A stretch of DNA of 64,000 bases from Caproicibacterium argilliputei. Lineage in GTDB: Bacteria > Bacillota > Clostridia > Oscillospirales > Acutalibacteraceae. This document shows, in pieces, positions 9,362 through 19,035 of the stretch (position 1 is its first letter; every line of letters begins with the position of its first letter). The notes under the pieces are model-generated. The model did not search any database and had not been told where the DNA came from. It worked only from the letters and a program-made list of their open reading frames with translations. Where the stretch lies: the NCBI RefSeq assembly GCF_029211325.2, contig NZ_CP135996.1, forward strand, positions 2,170,001-2,234,000, given 5' to 3'. The translations under genes were made by a program, and so were the position numbers.

Positions 9362-10873
9362 TCACGCCTCCTGTGCGGCGGCTTTCCGATACTCTGCAGG
9401 CGTTACGCCCACCTCGCGCTTGAAAATTTTTGTAAAGTAACTTCCGTTATCAAACCCGACGCTTTCTGCAATCGCGCTGATTTTCATGTCACTGTCACGC
9501 AGAAGCCGGCTGGCCTGCTGCACCCGAATTTCCGTTAAATACCGCACAAAGGTCTGCCCGACGCGTTCCTTAAAACGAATGCATAAATACACATTCGATA
9601 CATAAAAATGCCGGCTCAGCGAATTTAACGAAAGCTCTCGATCCCGGTAGTTTTCTTTCACATAAGCCAGCACTCGGTCAATAAGAGGGGCACCCGCTTC
9701 CCGGTCAATGGAGTCGAAGCACCGGTCAACCTCCTGCAGCAGTTCCTGCTCCATCTGCTCCAAAAAGACACAGGAAGCCATCCACTCCGCTGCCGAATCC
9801 CGATTGTCGGCAGGCAGGGTGTTTTCGCCAGGCAGCAGCTTGAGCAGAATACGAAAACAAAGCTCAGACGCGCTGTTCGGAGAAAGAACCTTTTCCCCGA
9901 AAATGGTTTCCCGCAGCAGACTGCATATGTATTTTTTTACACTTTCCCTCTCCTTGCTTTTCAGCAGCTCCGACAGCGGCTGCAAATCCGGCAGCTGCAC
10001 GGATTCGGCAAAGCTGATGCTCTGCGCGGGAGTCAGCAGATGTTTGTTCCGGTCGTAAAAAATCTGCTGCAGCAGCGCAGACGCCTGCTGCAGCGACTGC
10101 TCATAAGCGTGCAGCGGCAGAACCGCACCCGCGCAAAAATACAGACTGTACAGCGGCAGCGCCGCCGTCAGTGCATCACACACTGCCTGCAGCGGCAGCT
10201 GCTGCTCCCCGAACAACGAAAGCTGGATACAGGATTTGTGAATCGCCGAAATGCACACGGCACCGGTTCTTGGCAGAGCCGCCTGCACTGCCGCCAAGAC
10301 CCCTTGCAGACCAGCATCCGCAAACGGACCGCCCTCTGCCGTCAGAATCCGAACCAGAACTGCCTGGCAGAAAATCGCACGCGGCATCTGCGGATACAGT
10401 TCCCGCAGAATCAACTCCAGCCGCTGTGTGGAAAAGCCAGAGTAGCGGAGCATGGAGCCGATCTCCGTTTTAAAAAGCGCTTTTTTCTCGCGCAGTTCGT
10501 CCTGCTCCTGTACCGCGCGGCGCAGCTGCTCCTGCAGCTCATCCAGCTTAATGGGTTTATCCACAAAATTGACCGCCTTCAGCTGAATAGCGGATTTTAG
10601 ATAGTCCACTTCCGTATAGCCGCTGATCATCAGAATGGAACACTGCGGATTCTCTTCACGAATTCTGTGAGAAAGCGCAATCCCGTCCATGCGGGGCATT
10701 TTAATATCTGTCAAAAGGATGTCGGGGCAGAAGCCCTCTTCTGCCGCACGAGCCGCAAGCGCCCCGTTTTTTTCCGCCCGAACTTCCGAAATGCCAAGCG
10801 ACTGCCAGTCAATGGAGGCCAGGATGCCGCTGCGCGTTGCGCTCTCATCCTCCGCGAAAAGCACTTTATACAT
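9362..10873 (-). CDS. Response regulator with AraC-type DNA-binding domain (second system)
   Basis: The protein has about 503 residues from the ATG; a GTG two codons earlier is possible. The receiver domain shows FAEDE and phospho-acceptor Asp56 (ILLTDIKMPRMDG). The C-terminal AraC pair of helix-turn-helices reads LSLNSLSRHFYVSNVYLCIR and ISAIAESVGFDNGSYFTKIF. Its start overlaps the 3' end of the kinase gene, indicating translational coupling. It is a distinct paralogue of the regulator at 5702-7270 and likely controls the GH35/transporter operon that contains it. Confidence 0.92.
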   Translation of the reverse strand: MYKVLFAEDESATRSGILASIDWQSLGISEVRAEKNGALAARAAEEGFCPDILLTDIKMPRMDGIALSHRIREENPQCSILMISGYTEVDYLKSAIQLKAVNFVDKPIKLDELQEQLRRAVQEQDELREKKALFKTEIGSMLRYSGFSTQRLELILRELYPQMPRAIFCQAVLVRILTAEGGPFADAGLQGVLAAVQAALPRTGAVCISAIHKSCIQLSLFGEQQLPLQAVCDALTAALPLYSLYFCAGAVLPLHAYEQSLQQASALLQQIFYDRNKHLLTPAQSISFAESVQLPDLQPLSELLKSKERESVKKYICSLLRETIFGEKVLSPNSASELCFRILLKLLPGENTLPADNRDSAAEWMASCVFLEQMEQELLQEVDRCFDSIDREAGAPLIDRVLAYVKENYRDRELSLNSLSRHFYVSNVYLCIRFKERVGQTFVRYLTEIRVQQASRLLRDSDMKISAIAESVGFDNGSYFTKIFKREVGVTPAEYRKAAAQEA

Positions 10874-12716
10874 TTCCACTCTTCTCCTTTCTTTGAAATG
10901 GAAGCTTCAAAACAGCAGCGGTTCCCCGCTGTGGGTAACTGATGAAGGAAACGCCGTATTCCTCCCCATACGCAAGCCGGATGCGCTCGTTGATATTTTT
11001 AATGCCGTAGCCGGAGCCGGTGACCGGACTGGAAGTCGCGTACTGCAGAATATGCCGCGCCTTTTCCGCCTCCATGCCGCAGCCATCGTCCACCACCGCG
11101 ATGTACAGCACTGCCCCTGTATGAAACGTCCGAATCAAGACATTGCCGCAGCCCGCGTCCGTTTCTAAAATTCCGTGGGTGATGGCATTTTCCACCAAAG
11201 GCTGCAGCGTCAGCTTCGGCAGAAGACAATCCCTGCTTTCCGCATCCACCAGACAGTGCAGGCGGACGCAGTCGTCAAACCGCATATTCTGGATATACAC
11301 ATACGAGGTAACGTGTTCGATTTCCGACTGCAGCGTCACCACATCGGCGCCTTTGCTCAAACCGCGGCGATAGTAATCTGAAAGCGCGGTAACCAGGTTC
11401 TGCACGTCACTGTCCCGGTACTTCACGGCTTTCCACTTGATCAGATCCAGCGTATTGTAGAGGAAATGCGGATTGATCTGCGCCTGCAGCGACTTAACCT
11501 CCAGTTCCTTAATGCGCTTGCCGTAGTTGTATTGTTTGTCCAACAGGTCGGAAATCTTAAACAGCATATAGTTGAAGCAGCGCGTCAGCGCATGAATTTC
11601 GCGGTCAGAAGAGGGCGCCACAATCGGCACATCAAAATTTCCCTCACTGACAATCATCATGTTTTCCTGCAGTCTTTCCAACGGGCGGGTGATAGAGCGG
11701 GAAATCAGCAGTGAAAACAGCAAAACCAGTGGCAGAACTGCGGCCGCCACCACACTCATAGAAAACAAATTGCCGCGAATGCTGTCCCCCCGCTTCGCGT
11801 AAAAGGCGCAGGCACACACGATTTTCAGATCGGTATTGTAAATCGGCTGTGACCCGACAAAATACTGCCCGCTGCCGAGCATCAGCGGCTGCACGCTAAC
11901 TGCCTGCTCGGACTGCTTGTACCGCCCTTTCACCCAGCCGACCATCTGCTGCACATCTGCCTGCGGAATGTCGGTTTTGCTGCTCAGCAGAACCTCATTG
12001 TCCGAATTTACCACATAATAAGCCGTGTAGCTGTCTGCCGCACCGGCAGACAGCAGTCCGTTGAAGTTTTCCTTTTTAACACAGCCAACATAGTAAGTCC
12101 GGTAATTGGCATATTCATATGGCAAATCCCGCGTAAAGATAAGCATATCCGCATCCTCATGCGCATTTGGAAAAAGTGAAGAGTAGCTTGACCATGCGTA
12201 CGCGGATTTCGACGTGGAAATCTGCTTGTACCATTTGGTATTTTTAACGCGGTCAAACGAAATGACCGTCTGTGTGTCGTACATAGACACCGCATTTTCG
12301 GTGATGATTTTTACATCGCTGATGTTGGAGCGAAACAGCAGGCTGGAAATCCGCTTTTTCAGCAGCACATAGTCCTGATTCCAGTTCGTCACCGTGCGGT
12401 AGCGGTCCGCGTTATCGCGGTTAAGCAGCTCCACATTGCTGTCATCCAGGCAAAGCGAATCTGCGCTGCTGCGGAACGCCTGCGTCTGTTCTTCCAACAT
12501 GACACCTGCCTGGTCCAGCGCCGACTGTACCGCACGCATGGATTCCTGCCGCAGGCTGCCAGAGGTCACGCTCAAAAAAATGCCGCAAAACAAAAACAGT
12601 GCTCCTAAAACGACGCCCAGATTCAACAGGAACACCTTCATGCGCAGGCTTTTTTTGCCCCGCTCATAGTCATCCTTCCACCGCATTTTCCGATGCTTTT
12701 TGCACTTCGTTTTCAT
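10866..12716 (-). CDS. Sensor histidine kinase (YesM type, second system)
   Basis: The kinase has about 616 residues from the chosen ATG, which lies 16 bases after the GH35 stop with GAGGAAAAGAG upstream. It carries a very basic N-terminus, TM1 near 27-50, an extracellular sensor region, TM2 near 320-340 and a HAMP segment. The His box QINPHFLYNTLDLIKWKAV places the acceptor at about His417, and the ATPase boxes LVENAITHGI and VVDDGCGM are intact. Its operon partners are the downstream regulator and the upstream GH35 gene. The sensed ligand is unknown. Confidence 0.9.
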   Translation of the reverse strand: MKTKCKKHRKMRWKDDYERGKKSLRMKVFLLNLGVVLGALFLFCGIFLSVTSGSLRQESMRAVQSALDQAGVMLEEQTQAFRSSADSLCLDDSNVELLNRDNADRYRTVTNWNQDYVLLKKRISSLLFRSNISDVKIITENAVSMYDTQTVISFDRVKNTKWYKQISTSKSAYAWSSYSSLFPNAHEDADMLIFTRDLPYEYANYRTYYVGCVKKENFNGLLSAGAADSYTAYYVVNSDNEVLLSSKTDIPQADVQQMVGWVKGRYKQSEQAVSVQPLMLGSGQYFVGSQPIYNTDLKIVCACAFYAKRGDSIRGNLFSMSVVAAAVLPLVLLFSLLISRSITRPLERLQENMMIVSEGNFDVPIVAPSSDREIHALTRCFNYMLFKISDLLDKQYNYGKRIKELEVKSLQAQINPHFLYNTLDLIKWKAVKYRDSDVQNLVTALSDYYRRGLSKGADVVTLQSEIEHVTSYVYIQNMRFDDCVRLHCLVDAESRDCLLPKLTLQPLVENAITHGILETDAGCGNVLIRTFHTGAVLYIAVVDDGCGMEAEKARHILQYATSSPVTGSGYGIKNINERIRLAYGEEYGVSFISYPQRGTAAVLKLPFQRKEKSGNV

Positions 12717-12732
12717 AGTACTGCTCTTTTCC

Positions 12733-14832
12733 TCACAAGCCGCCCCCAACCCAGTCTGCCGGCAGCAGTGTACTGTAAACCGGAATCACATCTGCCCGGC
12801 GCAGCCGCGGCTCCGAATCCTGCGGCAATTCATAATAAACCGGTTCTGTTTCCCGGTAAATTTTCAGCGTCAGTTCTGCGGGAAAACCCAGTCTCCGCAG
12901 GCTGACGCGCCACGGTTTGCCGGTAGCGAACCAGTCTGCCGCGAGCTGTCCATCTTTATTATACAGTTCTGCACGGCTTCCTGCAAATGACAAACGCAAA
13001 AAGCCGTCCGGGCAGTGAATGTCCGGTATCATATGCGGTGCCAGCCTGTATATCGCGCAGTCCGCACCCACAGAAGCCGGTTCAATCTCACAGGATGTCT
13101 GTTTTTCTACGAATCTTGCCGTCCACGCCTGATGCGTCGGCAGCAGTTCTACCACCTCTTCCGTGCGTTCCGTTGTCAGGCGCAGAGTGTTTGCTTCCCG
13201 CCGCAGGGCGCCCGGCGTCAAAAATAGCTTTTCGCCAAACTTCCACGCATTTTCAGCCTGCTCCGGCGTGAGCACCAGAGTGGGCAGGCTGCCGCCACGG
13301 AATTGAAAAACCGGCGCTTCCCGACAGATAAACACATACTGCTCTCCCAGACGGCACAGCAGCTGCGCATTGCAGGATTCCAACACCGTATTTCCCAACG
13401 GCAGGTGATACGGATAAATTCCGAAATCATGGTTGGCAAACCGCATTGCCGGAAAGCGAATGGTTTCTCCGTTCAGTGCAATCTGAAACACTGCCGTGTG
13501 CTCCTGCATCCGGCGCAGGCGTTGATGATTGCTGACAAATAGAAACCCTCCGCCCAATTCGCGGTTGTGCCGCAGGGAGCAGCGTAGTGTGTCCGTGTCG
13601 GACGCATCCGTCACCATATTCGCCGGAAACACGCACACCGCCGGTGCAAGCAAATCGCCGAATTCCCGCAAAAACAGATGCAGGGTTTTTAGTTTTCGGT
13701 AGCTGGCGTGCAATTCACCGTACTCCCCAATTGGCGCCTGAAAATCATAAGACAGCACTGGCACGTCCGTGTAAGAGCCGGTAGCCTTGGACTCCTGCAG
13801 GGTGGTATCCTTTCCGCGCGGATTGGTGCCGCCGTGGTACATATAATAGCCCAGCAGATTGGCGCCAGACGCCAGCTTGCAAACTGCCAGCGCAGCCGTG
13901 TCCGTACCGGAAACCAGCGGGCGGCGCTTTGCGGTCACCTGCAGCCCACCGCCAAGCTCCGCTGTGAGAAACGGTGAATTTTCCACATCAAACGTAAAGG
14001 TCTCCTTGGCTTTCTCCCAGTCGCTTCCAATCAAAGCATCATTCCGACTTGGCGTCAGCAGGTAATTCGGGCTTGGCGGCAGTTCTTGCGCCGTTGGTTC
14101 CCACGGCGCGTCCGCGTACCCGCCCTGCACCGGCAGCATTTCGCCATCCACCACATTGGCACCGCCCCAGCCGGTCGCGGTGTAATACGGCACATCCAGA
14201 CCTGCCTGCAGCGCCATTTCTTTTAAGGTACGCATATGCTGCATACCAGCTTCTCCGGTTTCTCCGCCGCAGTGGCCGTACTCATTTTCAATCTGCACGC
14301 CGATTACCGGCCCGCCGTCTTTCAGCAGCAGTCCGCGCGCTTGCTCGCCGATTTTGCTGTAAAAGCGCCCGACTTCCTGTAGATAGCGCGGATCATTGGT
14401 GCGCAGGTGCATCGTTTGGTCGTGCTGCAGCCAGTCCGGAAAACCACCATTGCGCGCTTCCGCGTGCACCCAGGGGCCAATGCGCAGAAAAACCGGAAAG
14501 TTCAGTTCCCGGCAGAGCTGCAGGAAGCGCCGCAAATCCCGCTGGCCGGAAAAGTCCCACTCGCCGCGCTTTTCTTCGTGATGAATCCAGAAAACATAAG
14601 TGGCAGCCACTTCCACGCCGCCCGCCTGCATCTTGCGAAGCTCGGCACGCCACTCGTCCTGCGGGCAGCGTGAAAAGTGAAACTCCCCCATGACCGGCAG
14701 CCATGGCTTCCCGCTTTTTGTCAGGTAAAGCGTATTGGCGCCGTACTGTGTGCCGTCCGGCGCTGCGCCGCCGAAGGGCAGCGCCTGCAGCGGCTTTTGT
14801 TCATCATGTACCGTAATCGTTACAGTTTCCAT
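12733..14832 (-). CDS. GH35 beta-galactosidase-like glycoside hydrolase
   Basis: The 699-residue protein has the GH35 TIM-barrel signature: GEFHFSRCPQDEW, VFWIHHEEKRGEWDFSGQRD, LRIGPWVHAEARNGGFPDWL and VIGVQIENEYG, with Glu184 as acid/base. The likely nucleophile is Glu292 in LTAELGGGLQ, in a region that differs from the usual GH35 motif, so the exact specificity may differ from plain lactase activity. Beta-sandwich-like sequence follows. There is no signal peptide, so it is probably intracellular and acts on imported galactosides. It lies between the binding-protein gene and the kinase gene of the same operon. Confidence 0.88.
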   Translation of the reverse strand: METVTITVHDEQKPLQALPFGGAAPDGTQYGANTLYLTKSGKPWLPVMGEFHFSRCPQDEWRAELRKMQAGGVEVAATYVFWIHHEEKRGEWDFSGQRDLRRFLQLCRELNFPVFLRIGPWVHAEARNGGFPDWLQHDQTMHLRTNDPRYLQEVGRFYSKIGEQARGLLLKDGGPVIGVQIENEYGHCGGETGEAGMQHMRTLKEMALQAGLDVPYYTATGWGGANVVDGEMLPVQGGYADAPWEPTAQELPPSPNYLLTPSRNDALIGSDWEKAKETFTFDVENSPFLTAELGGGLQVTAKRRPLVSGTDTAALAVCKLASGANLLGYYMYHGGTNPRGKDTTLQESKATGSYTDVPVLSYDFQAPIGEYGELHASYRKLKTLHLFLREFGDLLAPAVCVFPANMVTDASDTDTLRCSLRHNRELGGGFLFVSNHQRLRRMQEHTAVFQIALNGETIRFPAMRFANHDFGIYPYHLPLGNTVLESCNAQLLCRLGEQYVFICREAPVFQFRGGSLPTLVLTPEQAENAWKFGEKLFLTPGALRREANTLRLTTERTEEVVELLPTHQAWTARFVEKQTSCEIEPASVGADCAIYRLAPHMIPDIHCPDGFLRLSFAGSRAELYNKDGQLAADWFATGKPWRVSLRRLGFPAELTLKIYRETEPVYYELPQDSEPRLRRADVIPVYSTLLPADWVGGGL

Positions 14833-14860
14833 TGTTTTTTCCTCCCTAAGACGGATAGCA

Positions 14861-14891
14861 GAAAAACCGGCCTCAAAACTGGGGTCGGTTC
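14861..14891 (-). terminator. Hairpin between binding-protein and GH35 genes
   Basis: AACCGaCC and GGccGGTT form an interrupted stem followed by TTTT on the minus strand. It sits in the 76-base gap inside the operon and may act as a partial terminator that keeps the binding protein more abundant than the enzymes downstream. Confidence 0.5.
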
Positions 14892-14908
14892 TTTTGCTGT
14901 ATTCGTTT

Positions 14909-16504
14909 TTACGCTTTTTTCAGTTCTGCGACACGCTCGTCTGCCTGCCGCTGAATTTCAGCCTTTACTTGGTCCAGCCCGGCCTGCTTGAGCTTCGCTA
15001 CAAACTCATCAACCGCTTTGTCCGGATCATCCACCAGACCGCAGCAAATCGGGTCCATATACTGTGAAATCAAGGTATTCATAACCGAAACCTGTGTTTT
15101 TACTTTGTCTTCAGAGAAGGAGAAGGAAAGCAGCGGATGCGCCTCTGCCGGCGATTTTTTCCATGCATCCGTCAGATTCTGTGCCTTAATACGGGCAGGG
15201 TCCGCATTGGTCAGGTCATAGGAACGGGTCAGGTTTTCGTTGTTCCAGCCCCAGTTGCAAGCTGTATTGGCCGGATATCTGTCTGCCTTCGGGCCGGTAA
15301 CATACTTCTTGTCGCCAACCGCTTTGTAGTGCTCACCCTCAATACCATAAGCTGCCAGGTCATAAATCTTCTTGTTGGTCATAAACTGGTCAATTGCCAT
15401 CATGGCGCGCTCCGGATTTTTGCTGCGGGCGTTGATTGCAATGCCATTGTTGGTGTACACATTGATAGTCTTTTTGTCGTTGGGGAACAAATCATAAACG
15501 TTGCAGTTCCAGTCCGGATGGTCTTTGTTTGCCTGCTCACTGTAGCTCGCGCAGCTGCCAACGTTCCAAACCATGCAGGCAGCTTTGCCCTGCAGGAATG
15601 CATCACTGCGGGTGTCTTTGGTGGAAAGCGCATCCTTGGACCAGTAGCCCTTCTGCTGCATGGTTTTCATTTCCTTGGCATACTGGCGGAACTGCTGGGT
15701 TTCCGCAACAGAAATGACCTTTGTGTTGTTCAAGTCATTATTCTGGAACGCAAAGAGTGTCAGCGGCGTGCCGGTGATTTCTTTCCAATGGTTGCGGTTC
15801 AGCAGGTAGGTGTACTGCAGTGCCTTGCCCTGTGCGCCAAAGGGGGTAATGTTCTTTTCGTTCTTGGCAACCTTGTCGCAGAAACTTTCCAAATCTTTTG
15901 TACTGGTAATGTCTTTGAAGCCGTATTTCTTCATCAGGTCGCCGCGCACCGCAACGCACTCCTGCCCGAACTCGATGTTATAATTTGGCACCATATACAC
16001 ACCGCCATTAATGGTTGCCTGCTTCCAGGCTTCTTCCGGCACCACCTTTTTCACATCCGGTGCATAGGTGTTCAGGAAGTCGTCCGTAAGCTTATAGAAT
16101 CCCTTCTTGCTGGCAGTGGTTTCGTAGTGTGCCCAACCTGCCGCGGTGAAAATTAAATCAAAATCTTCACCGGAAGAGAACAGCAGGGAATACTTCTGGT
16201 CATGCTCCGCCCATGACAGGAAGCTGACATCCACAGTTGCATTGATTTTTGCCTTCAGTTCCTTGTTGATTTCCGCATAGACCTTGTCAAAATCAGCGGG
16301 TTTGTCACCCAGCAGGTACATTTTCAGCTTGACTTCCTTGCTGGTGTCCACCTTGCTCGATGTTGCAGAGGCAGTGGTGCTGGCGGTCGGGGTGTCTCCG
16401 CCGCTGCTGCTGGACGAACTGTTGCCGCAGCCCGCGGCGCTGGTCATCAGCATGGCTGCTGCCACACCACCCGCCAGCAAGCGCTGTACTTTCCTGTTTT
16501 TCAT
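14909..16504 (-). CDS. Extracellular solute-binding lipoprotein (GH35 locus)
   Basis: The 531-residue lipoprotein has signal LAGGVAAAMLMTSAAGC with lipid-anchored Cys26, a Ser/Thr-rich linker and a family 1 sugar-binding fold. It probably captures a galactose-containing oligosaccharide, judged only from its GH35 neighbour. It is encoded 36 bases after the second permease gene. It is clearly divergent from the binding protein at 3805-5529, so the two loci import different sugars. Confidence 0.87.
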   Translation of the reverse strand: MKNRKVQRLLAGGVAAAMLMTSAAGCGNSSSSSSGGDTPTASTTASATSSKVDTSKEVKLKMYLLGDKPADFDKVYAEINKELKAKINATVDVSFLSWAEHDQKYSLLFSSGEDFDLIFTAAGWAHYETTASKKGFYKLTDDFLNTYAPDVKKVVPEEAWKQATINGGVYMVPNYNIEFGQECVAVRGDLMKKYGFKDITSTKDLESFCDKVAKNEKNITPFGAQGKALQYTYLLNRNHWKEITGTPLTLFAFQNNDLNNTKVISVAETQQFRQYAKEMKTMQQKGYWSKDALSTKDTRSDAFLQGKAACMVWNVGSCASYSEQANKDHPDWNCNVYDLFPNDKKTINVYTNNGIAINARSKNPERAMMAIDQFMTNKKIYDLAAYGIEGEHYKAVGDKKYVTGPKADRYPANTACNWGWNNENLTRSYDLTNADPARIKAQNLTDAWKKSPAEAHPLLSFSFSEDKVKTQVSVMNTLISQYMDPICCGLVDDPDKAVDEFVAKLKQAGLDQVKAEIQRQADERVAELKKA

Positions 16505-16540
16505 ATCATGTCTCTCCTTTTTATGTAGGTTATGAAACAG

Positions 16541-17437
16541 TCAGCCTTTGACAGCGCCGACCGTAATCCCCTGTACAAAATACTTCTGCACGAACGGATA
16601 TGCCAGAACAATCGGGCCGGTCACAACCACGGTCAGCGCCATCTTCAGGGACTGCGTTGGCATGGAAATCGCGCCTGCCGCGCTGCCGCCCTGCTGCGCG
16701 ATGACGCGCTTGTATGCCTCGATGTTGTTGACCTTCTGATACAGGAAATACTGCAGTGGGAACATTTTCTCATCGTTCACATACAGCATTGCATTGTACC
16801 AGTCGTTCCAGTAAGCCAATGCCATAAACAAGCCAACAGTTGCCAGCGCCGGCTTTGCCATCGGCAGTATGATGCGGATAAAAATGGTAAAGTCACCGCA
16901 GCCGTCGATACGTGCCGCCTCGGTCAGCGCCATGGGAATGCCGCTGAGGTAACTCTTCATTAGCAGCAGATTAAACACATTGAACAGCAGCGGCAGAATC
17001 AACGCCAGGTAAGAGTTTTGCAGCTTTAAGCCGTTAATCATTAAAATGTAGTACGGAACCAAGCCGCCGCTGAAAATCGAAGTGAAATAGAAGAAGAAAG
17101 AGAACTTATTTCTCCACGGAAAATCTTTTCGCTGCAGCACATAGGCTGTCATAGCCGTCAGGAACAGCCCCAACGCGGTACCAAACAGTGTCACAAAAAT
17201 GGTAACCCCGTAAGCCCGGAAAATAACGACCGGCTCTTTAAATACCGTTTTGTAAGCGTCCACCGTAAAGCCCTGCGGCAGCAGGGAAAAGCCGTTATTT
17301 AAAATGTCCTGTTCATTGGAAAACGAAGCCGCCAGCACCATCAGGAACGGAATCAAGCAGGTCAGCGCCACCAGTGCGGTCACCACATAAGCGATGACGT
17401 TCAGAACCCGTACATCTTTGCGTTTTTGCACAATCAT
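16541..17437 (-). CDS. Carbohydrate ABC transporter permease, second subunit (GH35 locus)
   Basis: This CUT1 permease has about 298 residues from the ATG chosen for its AAAGG site seven bases upstream; an ATG two codons earlier is the alternative. The EAA loop reads MALTEAARIDGCGDFTIFIR and the C-terminus FVQGITVGAVKG matches the permease at 1741-2664. It lies 26 bases after the first permease and before the binding protein. Together they form an importer without its own ATPase. Confidence 0.9.
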   Translation of the reverse strand: MIVQKRKDVRVLNVIAYVVTALVALTCLIPFLMVLAASFSNEQDILNNGFSLLPQGFTVDAYKTVFKEPVVIFRAYGVTIFVTLFGTALGLFLTAMTAYVLQRKDFPWRNKFSFFFYFTSIFSGGLVPYYILMINGLKLQNSYLALILPLLFNVFNLLLMKSYLSGIPMALTEAARIDGCGDFTIFIRIILPMAKPALATVGLFMALAYWNDWYNAMLYVNDEKMFPLQYFLYQKVNNIEAYKRVIAQQGGSAAGAISMPTQSLKMALTVVVTGPIVLAYPFVQKYFVQGITVGAVKG

Positions 17438-17463
17438 CCACATACCTTTCTTTAAAGGATCTG

Positions 17464-18381
17464 TTAAAACAGGGAGTAATCCGGGTCATACCGCTTCACA
17501 CAGTAGTTCGTGATTAAAATCGCCACCAGACAGAATACCGACTGGTACAGTCCGGACGCCGCCGCCATGCCGACATCGTTGTTGGAAATCAGCGCACGGA
17601 AAGTAAAGGTATCAATTACATCCGTTGTATCATACAGATTGCCGTTACTGCCCACCAACTGATAGAACATATCGAAGTTGCCGCGGAAAATACCGCCGAC
17701 AGACAGAAGCAGCAGGATGACGATGGTCGGCATCAAAGCTGGAATGGTAATATGGAAAATGCGCTGAAAAACATTGGCGCCGTCAATATCCGCCGCCTCA
17801 TAAGTTGAGGTGTCAATGCCCATGATTGCCGCCAGGTACATCACCGTACCATAGCCGATGTTTTTCCAGGTGTTGAAAAAGATCAGGATTGGCATCCACA
17901 CCCATGTCGTTTGGTAAAAATCAACGCGCGACTTGCCCATGGCTGTCAGCAGTTTGTTAATGGCGCCGTAGTCATAGCTGAAAAAGTTAAACGCAATGAC
18001 AGAAACAATCACCCAGGAGATGAAGTACGGCAGGAACATGACCGACTGCGCGAATTTCTTGTAATACTTGCCGCGCAGCTCCGACAGCAGAACTGCCACG
18101 CCAACCTGCATGACCAGGTTGATAGCAATGAACAGCAGGTTGTAAACTAAGGTGTTGCGGGTCACCTTAAACGCCTGCCCGGACGAGAAGAAAAAGTTAA
18201 AGTTGTCCAGTCCGCACCAGGGACTGCCGAAAATGCCGTCCGCATAGTTGTAATTTTTAAACGCCAGAATAATGCCGCCCATCGGCAGATACGAAAAAAT
18301 CAGTACATAAATGGTTGCCGGCAGCAGCATCAGCAGCAGCACTTTATACTTTGATACGTTTTGGAAAAAAGTTCTTTTCAC
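17464..18381 (-). CDS. Sugar ABC transporter permease, first subunit (GH35 locus)
   Basis: The start is taken as the GTG at 18381, giving 305 residues, because GGAGAG lies seven bases before it. The longer in-frame ATG at 18480 would overlap the promoter and add a charged stretch unlike the family. TM segments begin at LLLMLLPATIYVLIFSYLP and the EAA loop is STYEAADIDGANVFQRIFHITIPA. It is the first gene of the distal operon. Confidence 0.87.
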   Translation of the reverse strand: MKRTFFQNVSKYKVLLLMLLPATIYVLIFSYLPMGGIILAFKNYNYADGIFGSPWCGLDNFNFFFSSGQAFKVTRNTLVYNLLFIAINLVMQVGVAVLLSELRGKYYKKFAQSVMFLPYFISWVIVSVIAFNFFSYDYGAINKLLTAMGKSRVDFYQTTWVWMPILIFFNTWKNIGYGTVMYLAAIMGIDTSTYEAADIDGANVFQRIFHITIPALMPTIVILLLLSVGGIFRGNFDMFYQLVGSNGNLYDTTDVIDTFTFRALISNNDVGMAAASGLYQSVFCLVAILITNYCVKRYDPDYSLF

Positions 18382-18487
18382 GTTCCAGCTCTCCTTTTGC
18401 CTGAAAAATACCGGGACACGCCGCACAGCCCGGTGCAGGCTCTTGTTTTTGAAAATTTGTATGAAACACTTGCTGTTCATGACTTAT

Positions 18488-18516
18488 ATTATAGCAATTT
18501 TGCTGTGCACAAAAAA
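18488..18516 (-). promoter_or_regulatory. Promoter of the GH35 sugar operon with TGTGCACA palindrome
   Basis: TATAAT (18488-18493) is preceded at 17 bases only by a T-run instead of a good -35, as expected for an activator-dependent promoter. The palindrome TGTGCACA (18504-18511) lies ten bases above the -10, close to where TGTGCA-3-TGCACA lies in the other locus. The region 18382-18480 is the untranslated leader. Confidence 0.55.
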
Positions 18517-18569
18517 TAAACAATTTTTTCTTTCGTTTGTAAATTTTTTATGGATTTGATGCAGGGCAT

Positions 18570-18605
18570 AAAAAAACAGACGGGTTTTGCATAAAAACAC
18601 CCGCC
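18570..18605 (-). terminator. Intrinsic terminator upstream of the GH35 operon
   Basis: On the minus strand GGCGGGTGTTTT pairs with AAAACCCGTC, followed by seven T after TG. It insulates the sugar operon from transcription arriving from the Sel1 region. Confidence 0.7.
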
Positions 18606-18689
18606 TATGACGGGGCTTCATAAGGAAGTTGCAGAAAACAAGCAAATTCAAACCTATCAGACAAATCGGTTGAGAGTTTATAGCACCAA

Positions 18690-18730
18690 AATCCCCAAGC
18701 ACCATAAAAAGTGCTTGGGGATTTTCTTTT
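18690..18730 (+). terminator. Perfect-stem terminator, probably bidirectional
   Basis: AATCCCCAAGCAC and GTGCTTGGGGATT form a perfect 13-base stem with an eight-base loop. A T-rich tract follows on the plus strand and a weaker one on the minus strand. No plus-strand gene precedes it, so its main job is probably to end leftward transcription from the Sel1 region. Confidence 0.7.
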
Positions 18731-18788
18731 TAATCAATCATTCCAAATTTTCCTATTATTACTGGTTCCGTGGCTTGGATCTGGAAAA

Positions 18789-19013
18789 TTACTGGTATCC
18801 TTTTAATGCTTTCGCAGGGGCATACAACAAAGATTCACACGCCATATTCTTACGAAGTTTCTTCATTTTATTCAATACTGCATTATAATAAGTTCTGCCA
18901 TTGATTAACATAACACATCTGCAATAAAGAAAATCATCTGTCGAAAAATATTCCGATTCATAAAAATCCTTGGCATTTGGCGTTACTGCTTTTAAAGCTG
19001 TATCGCATATCTC
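18789..19013 (-). pseudogene. C-terminal remnant of an unrecognised gene
   Basis: The frame between stops encodes about 74 protein-like residues (TALKAVTPNAKDFYESEYFS, then a TDDFLYCRCVMLINGRTYYN block) that end in a stop. It has no start codon with a ribosome site; an ATG with AGGAATTTT just upstream is in another frame and stops after nine codons. It follows the Sel1 gene on the same strand. It may be the tail of a partner gene disabled by a small indel. I do not recognise the family. Confidence 0.35.
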
Positions 19014-19035
19014 TTATGCATAAAATTCCTGCCTG

